Below, piece after piece: positions 9,927 to 17,478 of a stretch of DNA of 64,000 nt; the first letter of the stretch is position 1, and every line of letters begins with the position of its first letter. The stretch lies in NCBI RefSeq assembly GCF_003731635.1, contig NZ_RCUA01000087.1:62001-126000 (forward strand), read 5' to 3'. The DNA comes from Marisediminitalea oceani. GTDB lineage: Bacteria; Pseudomonadota; Gammaproteobacteria; Enterobacterales; Alteromonadaceae. Made by a program: the position numbers and the translations under genes. The notes beneath the pieces were generated by a model. The model saw nothing but the letters and a program-made list of their open reading frames with translations. It had not been told where the DNA came from and searched no databases.

Positions 9927-10895
9927 TTGTTTAAACGCAGGCAATTCGCCAGTTTGCTGCTCCTTGGGTTATGGGTGAGTAGTCAGGCCCTCGGTCAGTC
10001 TGATGACACATCGGTTGAACGGGATAAGCCGCAGCAAAGTCCGCCGGTCACAGAAAGCTGGCTGGACAACTGGCACAGTAATTTTAGTGAGTCCATGGAT
10101 TACACAGCGCAACGTCTTGACGAGTTTTTTGCGCTGGCAGACAGTGACGAGCATAAAAATGCCAGGGCTGAAGGCAGAGTGCGATTTGGCTGGGAGCCCC
10201 GTACCCGGGATCTGGCTGCGCAGGATTTTCGCTTCAGGGTCAGGGTAAAATTACCGGCTTTAAAAGACCGCGTAGATTTAATGCTATCTGATGACGAAAG
10301 CTACGACCGTCAGGACTCCATCCGCGCAGCAAGGGATGCGGTTAACGAAAACCGCGACTCCACTACCCTGTCGCTACGCTATCAGGAAGAACAGGACTCG
10401 CCTATATCCCACCGTATTGGTGCCGGAAGACGAGGCCAGTTGTTTGCCAAAAGTCAGTACGAAAACGATTATCACTTTACTGATGTGCTGAAGATGGATT
10501 ACGACGCCGAGCTTTACTATTACACCCGGGATGAGCTTGGCGCCGAGCTCGGACTCGATTTCACCTACCTGCTGGCCGATGAAAAATACCTGCGCTTTAA
10601 TAACCGTTATTATTACCGCGACCGCTTTGAAGACTGGTTCTGGCGACACGAAGTGCAATACCTACGACCGCTCACTCAGGAAAGTGCCATATTGTATACC
10701 TTTGTGACCAAAGGCCTGACCAAGCCCAATCACCACCTGAATGAGGTGTATACCAGTGCCCGCTGGCGCACTAACTACTTGCGCTCGTGGCTTTATTTTG
10801 AACTTGAGCCGTTTGTATTATGGCTTCGCAAAGAAGACTTTAAGCCCTCTTATGGAGTAGCCATGCGCTTTGAGTTTTACTACGGCCAACAGTAA
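9927..10895 (+). CDS. outer-membrane-type exported protein of unknown function
   Basis: The family was not recognised. The start is TTG, chosen because AAAGGA lies 10 bases upstream and a signal peptide (LLLLGLWVSSQALG) follows directly. The mature part begins with an acidic, helical stretch to about residue 75, then changes to alternating polar and aromatic strands rich in Tyr, Arg, Asp and Trp (for example RFNNRYYYRDRFEDWFWRH), and ends FEFYYGQQ. This pattern suggests an outer-membrane beta barrel, although the last residue is not Phe. It is divergent from the tat operon; no Tat-type twin-arginine signal is clear (FKRRQFAS has RR but lacks the rest of the motif). Confidence 0.75.
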   Translation: MFKRRQFASLLLLGLWVSSQALGQSDDTSVERDKPQQSPPVTESWLDNWHSNFSESMDYTAQRLDEFFALADSDEHKNARAEGRVRFGWEPRTRDLAAQDFRFRVRVKLPALKDRVDLMLSDDESYDRQDSIRAARDAVNENRDSTTLSLRYQEEQDSPISHRIGAGRRGQLFAKSQYENDYHFTDVLKMDYDAELYYYTRDELGAELGLDFTYLLADEKYLRFNNRYYYRDRFEDWFWRHEVQYLRPLTQESAILYTFVTKGLTKPNHHLNEVYTSARWRTNYLRSWLYFELEPFVLWLRKEDFKPSYGVAMRFEFYYGQQ

Positions 10896-11135
10896 CTGGC
10901 CATAGAGCGCGTTTCATTGCCCATTGCGCTCACATTGTGATTTTTCTGGCGGATACTTTCTCACCATACCAGCTGAAAAATAAAACAAAATGAAATCAGT
11001 GTATTACTCTGCATTAATGTATTTTCGTAACAGTTATAAACCGCAACCCTCTTGCTCACAAACCCAGAATTGGGTTTAATAGACCATCTGGACTGGTTAA
11101 TTATTAATCGCTATACGCAACAAGGAGGGGCATCA

Positions 11136-11450
11136 ATGCTATTTAAAAGCTGCATTAAACTGTTATTTTGCCTCGGGCTATCCCTGCCAGCGTCGGCGTT
11201 ACAACCAGATCACGACGAACTCCTTTTACAGTTCCAGCAAAGCTTCGGTTATCAGAGTCCACCGCTGTTTTACAAACCTCCGCCACAACTCAGCTCCCGG
11301 TTTGACGAAAGTCACCTCAGTGTGTTTTTTTCCTTCTTCTCTGTGGCACTCATTATACTGGCCATTCGTGGTCAGCAACGTCAGGATTACAGCCAGTTTC
11401 GGGATCCCCGCAAACACCACCGGCTGGCCTTACCTAACCACCAGTTTTAG
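11136..11450 (+). CDS. small exported or membrane protein, hypothetical
   Basis: 104 residues, not assigned to any family. The frame is open from 11052, but the ATG at 11136 has AAGGAGGG five bases upstream and begins a signal peptide (MLFKSCIKLLFCLGLSLPASA), so this start is preferred. A second hydrophobic segment (SVFFSFFSVALIILAI) at about residues 61-76 is followed by a basic tail, giving a short periplasmic domain rich in Gln and Pro and one membrane span. It stands alone, ends at a strong bidirectional terminator shared with ilvH, and shows no link to its neighbours. Confidence 0.65.
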   Translation: MLFKSCIKLLFCLGLSLPASALQPDHDELLLQFQQSFGYQSPPLFYKPPPQLSSRFDESHLSVFFSFFSVALIILAIRGQQRQDYSQFRDPRKHHRLALPNHQF

Positions 11451-11452
11451 AC

Positions 11453-11482
11453 AAAAAAAAGCCCGGCTAAGCCGGGCTTTTT
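11453..11482. terminator. bidirectional rho-independent terminator
   Basis: AAAAAGCCCGGC, TAA loop, GCCGGGCTTTTT: a GC-rich perfect stem flanked by A and T runs on both sides. It lies between two convergent genes (11136 gene and ilvH) and can stop transcription in both directions. Confidence 0.93.
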
Positions 11483-11495
11483 AATGTTTGAGTGG

Positions 11496-11993
11496 TTATG
11501 GGCGCAGAGCGCGCTCACCCCGGGCCAGGCCACACACGCCGGTGCGGGATGACTCGATGATCTCTGTGCATTGCGCCATGGTGGTAGCAAAGGCATCCAG
11601 TTTATCTGTGGTACCGGTTACTTCCATGGTGTAGTTGTTTAACGATACATCAAGGATGTTGGCGCGGAAAATGTCGGCGTTGCGCTTCACTTCTGCACGA
11701 ATAGCTTCATTACGGGTTGCTACTTTAATCAGCATCATTTCCCGTTCAATGTGCGCATTTTCTGATAAATCGATCACCTTAAGCACGTCCACCAGCTTAT
11801 TCACCTGTTTGGTAATTTGCTCAATAACCTTATCATCGCCATGGGTGATGATGGTCAGGCGAGACAAGCTCGGATCTTCGGTTGGTGCCACACATAAAGA
11901 GTCAACGTTGTAACCGCGCTGTGAAAACACCCCAACAATTCTCGACAGTGCACCTGGCGCGTTTTCCATTAATACTGAAATAATTCTTTTCAT
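11496..11993 (-). CDS. ilvH: acetolactate synthase small (regulatory) subunit
   Basis: Regulatory subunit of acetohydroxyacid synthase III; it confers valine feedback control and raises activity of the large subunit. At 165 residues it matches IlvH (163 in E. coli). The ACT domain is seen at the N-terminus (RIISVLMENAPGALSRIVGVFSQRGYN, with the GALSR turn), followed by the second ferredoxin-like domain (DIFRANILDVS). The ATG overlaps the last base of the large-subunit stop, a coupling usual in ilvIH. It ends at the shared terminator. Confidence 0.96.
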   Translation of the reverse strand: MKRIISVLMENAPGALSRIVGVFSQRGYNVDSLCVAPTEDPSLSRLTIITHGDDKVIEQITKQVNKLVDVLKVIDLSENAHIEREMMLIKVATRNEAIRAEVKRNADIFRANILDVSLNNYTMEVTGTTDKLDAFATTMAQCTEIIESSRTGVCGLARGERALRP

Positions 11994-13711
11994 CAGGTTC
12001 TCTCCGTCTTACTTAAGCGCATGTCATCCATCGCGCCGTACTTAATTTGCATGGGATATACGTGTTCATTCTGGTCGACTGCAATATCCATAAATACCAG
12101 ACGATCAGTGATGCTAAAGCACTTCTCCATTGCTGCGTCTAATTCAGACAGCGAGTCAACTTTGATCCCCACGTGGCCATATGCCTCGGCCAGTTTGACG
12201 AAGTCGGGCATGGAATCCATATAAGAATGGGAGTGACGCCCTTTATAAATCATATCCTGCCACTGACGAACCATACCCAGAGCACGGTTATTCAGTGAAA
12301 TAATCTTGACCGGCAGGTTGTACTGCAAGCAGGTTGACAGTTCCTGAATGTTCATCTGGATACTACCGTCGCCAGTCACAACCACTGAGGTCGCATCCGG
12401 ATGAGCAAACTGCACGCCCATAGCGGCCGGTAAACCAAAGCCCATAGTGCCCAGGCCACCGGAATTGATCCAGCGGCGCGGCTTATCATACGGGTAGTAA
12501 AGCGCAGCAAACATCTGGTGCTGACCAACGTCAGAACTAACGTACGCCTCGCCATTGGTGTGCTTGTACAGTGATTCAATCACCTTTTGCGGTTTAATTA
12601 CCGACTCACCCTGCTCGAAGTTCAGGCACTTGCGGCTACGCCACTGAGTGATTTGCTCCCACCAGTCAGCCAGTTTAGCTTTCTGCTCTGGCAGCTCTTC
12701 AGGGGTTAACAGGTTTAAAATTTGCTCCAGTACGGTTTCTACTGAGCCAACCACCGGAATATGGGCATTCACTGTTTTAGAAATCGACGCTGGGTCAATA
12801 TCCACATGAATGATATCCGCATGCGGACAGAATTTCTCAACGTTATTGGTAACACGGTCATCAAAACGAGCACCCAGTGCTAAAATGCAGTCTGAGTTGT
12901 GCATGGTTTTGTTGGCCTCAAGCGTACCGTGCATGCCCAGCATACCGACAAACTGCTCGTGAGTGCCTGGGAATGCACCAAGCCCCATGAGGGTACAGGT
13001 TACCGGTGCTTGTAGTAATTCAGCCAGTTGGGTAACTAAGCCAGACGCTTCCGCCGTAATTGCACCGCCGCCTACGTAAAGTACCGGGCGCTCTGCCTTT
13101 TTAAGTGAAGCAACGGCTTTTTTCACCTGCTTCATGTGGCCGCGTACGGTTGGGTTGTAAGAACGCATGGTTACATCAGACGGGAACACATAAGGGTGCT
13201 CTTCCATGACGTTAACGATATCTTTTGGTAAATCAACCACTACCGGGCCCGGACGGCCGGAATTGGCAATGTAGTAAGCCTTCGCAATGGCATCAGGAAT
13301 ATCTTCTGCCCGCTTAACCAGGAAGCTATGTTTTACGATTGGTCGTGAACAACCCACCATATCGGTTTCCTGGAAGGCATCTTCACCGATGTGCATCGAT
13401 GGCACCTGACCAGACAGGATAACCATAGGAATCGAATCCATATAGGCTGTAGCAATACCCGTTAAGGTATTAGTAGCACCTGGGCCTGAAGTGACGAGGA
13501 CGGTACCGGTTTTACCTGTCGAACGCGCGTAACCATCTGCCATATGAGCAGCAGCCTGTTCATGACGCACGAGGACATGTTTGACATCATCCTGAGCAAA
13601 TAATGCATCATAAATGTCAAGAACGGCACCACCCGGGTAACCGAATACATGTGTAACTCCTACATCTTTTAGCGCTTCCACCACCATGGCGGCGCCCGAC
13701 ATCATCTTCAC
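11993..13711 (-). CDS. ilvI: acetolactate synthase large (catalytic) subunit, isozyme III type
   Basis: Thiamine-diphosphate and FAD enzyme for the first common step of valine, leucine and isoleucine synthesis. The conserved elements are [14 protein letters not shown], the catalytic glutamate in [34 protein letters not shown], and the ThDP site [12 protein letters not shown] through LNNRALGM. Length 572 and the residues [18 protein letters not shown] and [20 protein letters not shown] match E. coli IlvI (574) better than IlvB or IlvG. A 370-base AT-rich upstream region is suitable for Lrp-type control, which is established in E. coli ilvIH, but Lrp sites were not assigned here. Confidence 0.96.
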   Translation of the reverse strand: MKMMSGAAMVVEALKDVGVTHVFGYPGGAVLDIYDALFAQDDVKHVLVRHEQAAAHMADGYARSTGKTGTVLVTSGPGATNTLTGIATAYMDSIPMVILSGQVPSMHIGEDAFQETDMVGCSRPIVKHSFLVKRAEDIPDAIAKAYYIANSGRPGPVVVDLPKDIVNVMEEHPYVFPSDVTMRSYNPTVRGHMKQVKKAVASLKKAERPVLYVGGGAITAEASGLVTQLAELLQAPVTCTLMGLGAFPGTHEQFVGMLGMHGTLEANKTMHNSDCILALGARFDDRVTNNVEKFCPHADIIHVDIDPASISKTVNAHIPVVGSVETVLEQILNLLTPEELPEQKAKLADWWEQITQWRSRKCLNFEQGESVIKPQKVIESLYKHTNGEAYVSSDVGQHQMFAALYYPYDKPRRWINSGGLGTMGFGLPAAMGVQFAHPDATSVVVTGDGSIQMNIQELSTCLQYNLPVKIISLNNRALGMVRQWQDMIYKGRHSHSYMDSMPDFVKLAEAYGHVGIKVDSLSELDAAMEKCFSITDRLVFMDIAVDQNEHVYPMQIKYGAMDDMRLSKTERT

Positions 13712-14080
13712 GGTGTTATCTCCTGTTGGATCATTAATTCAAACTAACCATTTAAGTAATTCAATGAATTAGTTAAAGCAAACTGCTTGGCTGACAATCA
13801 CTGAAAGTCAATTGTAAACTGACCTTGGTTGTTGTGTACGCGGACTATATCGAAGGCACCGGGAAGATCAAATAACTTTTTTCATAAAAGTGAGATACAT
13901 ATCCCAAATAATGAATATAATAGGATAAACATCCTATTTTTAACTATCCAAACCACAGAAAACGAAATTTTTGTATTTACATGATTTTAACAGTAGCAAT
14001 TATCAAAACTGCCCTGCAGCGCTTAATAATTAACACCTTGCAAATTTATTACGGCGAAAAAATCAATTTAATTTACCACA
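13712..14080. promoter_or_regulatory. AT-rich upstream region of ilvIH with a palindrome
   Basis: No gene. An exact inverted repeat AATAGGAT-AAAC-ATCCTATT lies at 13919-13938, about 210 bases upstream of ilvI, and a shorter one (GATACATATC) lies about 25 bases nearer the gene. They look like operator or DNA-bending sites. The T run after the first repeat is on the plus strand, where no gene would end, so a terminator role is unlikely. Confidence 0.45.
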
Positions 14081-15031
14081 TCAAATTAGGATAAATATTT
14101 CGCTTAATCTTTTCAGCTTTTTTAGCTCGTCCGCTGGCAATGGCTTAGTTACAGCTTTATTGGCCACTGTGGCGATGAGCACCCGCTGCCTCTGCACATT
14201 CCCGTACCTGGCAACCCACTGTTCCAGTGTAACGGATTTCTGTACACAAAACGATCCGGCACCAATTTTTTCTACATCGGTACGTCCGGAATAGGTGCCA
14301 AAAATGCGATCCCAGATAATGATGACACAGCCCAAATTGGTATTGCTGCTGGCAAAATCATGGGAGTGGTGAAGGTACCGGATACTGCGATGACTTCATC
14401 GCTGGCCCTCATAATTGCCAGAATAATGGGTGAACCCACGGATAAAGCTAAAAACTACAGAGGATGGCCGCGATCAGCCCTCGCCGCTCCCATTTTAGTG
14501 ATGTGATGATGGGTCGCGTGGATACGCCACCAGAACAAAGAACTGTGCTGTGCGCGATGTAACCAGTAGTAAATAAACTCTATGAGGGTTCTGACCATGA
14601 TAGCGGCAAAGACCAGTCCTAAGACCGAAGTCGGCTCAATGGTAAAACCCAGCGGCAGGCTATCCCGCACGGCTTTAAACTCTTCTGATATGGGGGTTTG
14701 ATAATAATCAGTATAAAAGGGATACCAGATAAACACCGCGCCGGCGAGCCAGAATACATCCTCGGTAAATTCTTTAGGGGTCAGAACCCAGTCCGGCCGT
14801 TTGGTCCAGATCCTTTCGGCGATGAGCACCAGCGGTAATAGCAGTACAATCATCCGAGCGGTAAATAAATCCGCATCGAACCAGTTATAAATCTGTATTG
14901 AGGCAACCGCAAAAACCGCCGAAAACTAACACCGGTTGCGGAAGGCTTAACAAAAAGTCCCGCCATGACGACGAATTTGCTATTGATGACTCTGCTACAG
15001 AGGCTTGCTCGGGGGTATGCTCATCACTCAT
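14081..15031 (-). pseudogene. broken sterol desaturase / fatty acid hydroxylase family gene
   Basis: Three frames together spell one member of the di-iron membrane hydroxylase family. Frame one begins MSDEHTPEQ at 15031 and runs to QPVLVFGGF; an extra base in an A5 run (14911-14915; T5 on the coding strand) then shifts the frame. Frame two continues through AVASIQIYNWF to RTLIEFIYYWLHRAQHSSLFWW and HATHHHITKMGAARADR, the first two histidine clusters, and stops after HPL. Frame three holds FSFIRGFTHYSGNYEGQR, then an in-frame TGA at 14396-14398, then LHHSHDF and IIIWDRIFGTYSGR. Conserved sequence between HPL and FIRGF is missing. Three independent lesions make this a decayed gene rather than a sequencing slip. 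Confidence 0.88.
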
Positions 15032-15265
15032 ATAGTTATCCGGAGGTAATATGTCTTGAGAAGGGCATAAGAATTTCTTAGACAACGCCACGAACCAAGA
15101 ATGAACAGCTACCATTTTAACTGAACAAAAACCACCGGCAGTAAACAAGTTCAGCTTAGTGCATTTTTTAACCAACAGCCATTAAAAATGTACTTCCTGA
15201 TTCTGGCGGAGCAGATATCCAAAGGGGACAATACGCTTTCTGACTTATCTGTTGCTGATTTACAA

Positions 15266-15751
15266 CTACTTTTTGGGCACCCAGGCCCACAGCATTTCAC
15301 ACACCACAGGTTCGATATTATTAGCATCGGTTACGGTGACCTTAACCAACACCTCACCTTTTTCCTGTTGTTGCATCATCTGAATCTGTTCGTCACTGAG
15401 CGAGGCCACTGCCGTCATATCGCCTGTCGCCCGCTTCACGTATTGCAGATTCATCGATTTGATCAGTGGTAACTTATCCCCCGGCAGGTTTAAGCCAACA
15501 ATAAAACCTGTTGCCGATTCTGCCAGTAAAGCCATTGCCGCAGCATGAACACTACCAATGTGATTCTGCACTTTTTTATAGTTTGGTTGCCTAAAAGTGA
15601 CTGTAGAAAAGTCAGTAGACACAATATCCACCCGCGCAGTGCCCGCCAGTTTAACTTTATAGCGAAACATCCAGGTCAGCAGACGGCTGCTCAGCCAGGC
15701 AGGATAGTGATTTACTTTTTCGGCGTAGCGCCTTAAGGGGTTACTCGACAT
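15266..15751 (-). CDS. DUF4442 hotdog-fold protein (putative thioesterase)
   Basis: 161 residues with the layout of DUF4442/YiiD-C-type hotdog proteins: an N-terminal helix, then a strand and the central hotdog helix region VQNHIGSVHAAAMALLAESATGFIVG. The segment N-H-x-G-S-V-H-A matches the substrate-helix motif of acyl-CoA thioesterase relatives. Exact substrate is unknown. A FadR-like palindrome lies 14 bases upstream of its ATG, pointing to fatty-acid control and supporting an acyl-CoA-linked role. It is a single gene; the next gene on the same strand is about 2 kb downstream in transcription order and is the broken hydroxylase's far neighbour ilvI, so no operon is evident. Confidence 0.83.
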   Translation of the reverse strand: MSSNPLRRYAEKVNHYPAWLSSRLLTWMFRYKVKLAGTARVDIVSTDFSTVTFRQPNYKKVQNHIGSVHAAAMALLAESATGFIVGLNLPGDKLPLIKSMNLQYVKRATGDMTAVASLSDEQIQMMQQQEKGEVLVKVTVTDANNIEPVVCEMLWAWVPKK

Positions 15752-15760
15752 AAAAACGGC

Positions 15761-15781
15761 TCAACTGGTTAGACCAGAAGA
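15761..15781. promoter_or_regulatory. FadR-like operator before the DUF4442 gene
   Basis: AACTGGTTAGACCAGAAG contains the palindrome CTGGT-TAG-ACCAG (15765-15777), close to the enterobacterial FadR consensus AACTGGTCNGACC. The same 18 bases occur at 42193-42210 before another hydrolase gene. Placed 14 bases before the start codon, it would act as a repressor site. Confidence 0.6.
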
Positions 15782-15826
15782 GCCTACGTTTTCTTCGCGC
15801 ACAAATCAAGAGCAAGCCGCGCCCTG

Positions 15827-17389
15827 TTAATTTGCTTTGAGGTCTGCCAGCAGCGCCTCGAGCTTTGCGGTATGCGCAGCATACTGCCGCCAGCGGCCAA
15901 TGGACCGGGTGTTGATTGCTTCTCTTACCTGCACTTTACTGGCAGTTGAAACCGGAGCCTTATTTTTTTCTACCTGCAGACAGGCGGCCTCCCAACTGAG
16001 ACCGCAAAAATCAATCAGTGCCGGGATTTCTTCAGCTGGCCGGGTAACCAGTTCCTCATAGGATTGCAGCCGCACGTTGTGTGGAAACAGGTTTTGCCAA
16101 TGATGTACTAAAGAATAAAAATTCTTATAAAAACGTCCTGTAGATTCAAGATCATAGGCGTAAGCAAAATAAGGGCTGCTTAATGAAAACAACTGCCGGA
16201 AGTTACCAATACAGGTATCCATGGGATCCCTTAACAGACACACGATTTTTGCATTGGGCAGGGCCCGGCGAATTAACCCCACGTAGAAAAAGTTGAACGG
16301 GAGTTTATCCACCAGGTATTTTTTATTGTTTAGCAGAAATGACGTTCTTTCAAGATACCGACTGCCCAGTTCAGCAAAGGAGAGCTGCTCGGCGGCTTGT
16401 AAAGTGGGTAAATCGAGCACCTGATTAGAAGGCGTTTTCGCCAGCTCTTTGACAGCTAACCCGAAATCCTGGAGTTCCCCCCCTGAGGCCACCTGACTAT
16501 GACTGGTAATGATACGCTCCACCAGCGTAGTACCCGAGCGCGGCATACCGAGCACAAAGATGGGTTGCGATGACGGATCGCCCTGATTAGCGGAGCTAAC
16601 AGCCGGCTGCTGCGCCTGCAACCAGTTAAAGATAGCGTCATAATGTTGCTCAACCGCTGTAAACTGGCGCCTTTTAGCCTGCTTTGCCTCACTGAGAACA
16701 TTGAAGGCTTTATCGTACTCTTTAAAAGCTTCGTATTCTTTTGCCAGTGCATGACTTAAATGCAATTTACCATCGATATCAGTGGTTTTTGCATGAAGAA
16801 CAGATAGTCTTTCAATATGATTATTGGTATCACTGATGCCGCCGAGATCAGAAAGCGCATAGTGCGCCTGGTAATAGTCAGGCTTAAGCGCAATTGCTTG
16901 TTCAAATGCTTGCCGCGCTGTATCAAACTGCCCGGCAAACTTGGCCGATACTGCAAAGTTATAATAAAAACTGGCGTTATCCGGCGCCTTAGCCAGCGCC
17001 GCTTTAAAATACTTCAGCGCTTCTTCGTGCAAGCCCACCCGGCTTAAAGACACACCAACCGTATCCAGCGCCAGCGGTTTATCCAGACTGGATACCGGAC
17101 ACCTTGAGGCCGCGTCGACCGCAGCGGGCATATTGCCTAGCAGGGCATAACACTTGGTGAGATATGCATAGGTTTGGGGTTCTGGCGTCAGCTCGGCAGA
17201 TTTATTTAACAGGCGCACCGCCTTCTGGATTTGCAGGATCTCAATATGCACTATGCCGAGCAGAAAGTAGGCCTCGGCATCATCGCCGTAGTGTTTAATC
17301 AACGTCACACAGGCGCTGTGTGCAGCGACATAATCACGTTGATTAATCGCACTCAGCGCCTGCTGAATAAACTGTTGCTTGTTTTGCAT
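15827..17389 (-). CDS. TPR-repeat sulfotransferase family protein
   Basis: About 520 residues. The N-terminal half is built of tetratricopeptide repeats (YFLLGIVHIEILQIQKAVRLL, ALKYFKAALAKAPDNASFYY, ARQAFEQAIALKPDYYQAHY). The C-terminal half is a sulfotransferase fold with the PAPS 5'-phosphosulfate loop GMPRSGTTLVERIITSH at about residue 285, the later RDPMDTCIGNF and the 3'-phosphate region INTRSIGRWRQYAAH. Acceptor unknown. The frame is open to a TTG at 17407, but that lies in the terminator of the upstream gene; the ATG at 17389 is preferred although its ribosome site (GGAAC) is weak. It follows a TonB receptor gene on the same strand. Confidence 0.88.
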   Translation of the reverse strand: MQNKQQFIQQALSAINQRDYVAAHSACVTLIKHYGDDAEAYFLLGIVHIEILQIQKAVRLLNKSAELTPEPQTYAYLTKCYALLGNMPAAVDAASRCPVSSLDKPLALDTVGVSLSRVGLHEEALKYFKAALAKAPDNASFYYNFAVSAKFAGQFDTARQAFEQAIALKPDYYQAHYALSDLGGISDTNNHIERLSVLHAKTTDIDGKLHLSHALAKEYEAFKEYDKAFNVLSEAKQAKRRQFTAVEQHYDAIFNWLQAQQPAVSSANQGDPSSQPIFVLGMPRSGTTLVERIITSHSQVASGGELQDFGLAVKELAKTPSNQVLDLPTLQAAEQLSFAELGSRYLERTSFLLNNKKYLVDKLPFNFFYVGLIRRALPNAKIVCLLRDPMDTCIGNFRQLFSLSSPYFAYAYDLESTGRFYKNFYSLVHHWQNLFPHNVRLQSYEELVTRPAEEIPALIDFCGLSWEAACLQVEKNKAPVSTASKVQVREAINTRSIGRWRQYAAHTAKLEALLADLKAN

Positions 17390-17404
17390 AGGTTGCTGTT
17401 CCAA

Positions 17405-17430
17405 CAAAAAGGCACCTTGCGGTGCCTTTT
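17405..17430 (-). terminator. Rho-independent terminator after the TonB receptor gene
   Basis: AAAAGGCACC-TTGC-GGTGCCTTTT is a perfect 10-bp stem with a 4-base loop. On the minus strand the 3' arm ends in a T run. It lies 49 bases past the receptor stop and just before the sulfotransferase start, so read-through or a promoter nearby must serve the latter. Confidence 0.88.
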
Positions 17431-17478
17431 AAGTAGTGATTTGCCAGGCTTGCTCTGCAAGCCCGAGGTTATGCAGTT

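Noticed and set aside
9927-9995. Twin-arginine (Tat) signal in the protein facing the tat operon
   Set aside because: FKRRQFAS has an RR pair, but the S/T-RR-x-F-L-K consensus is not met well enough and Sec-type features are normal.
14081-15175. Three separate small genes in place of the broken hydroxylase
   Set aside because: Their translations join into one family in the right order, so a single decayed gene explains them better.
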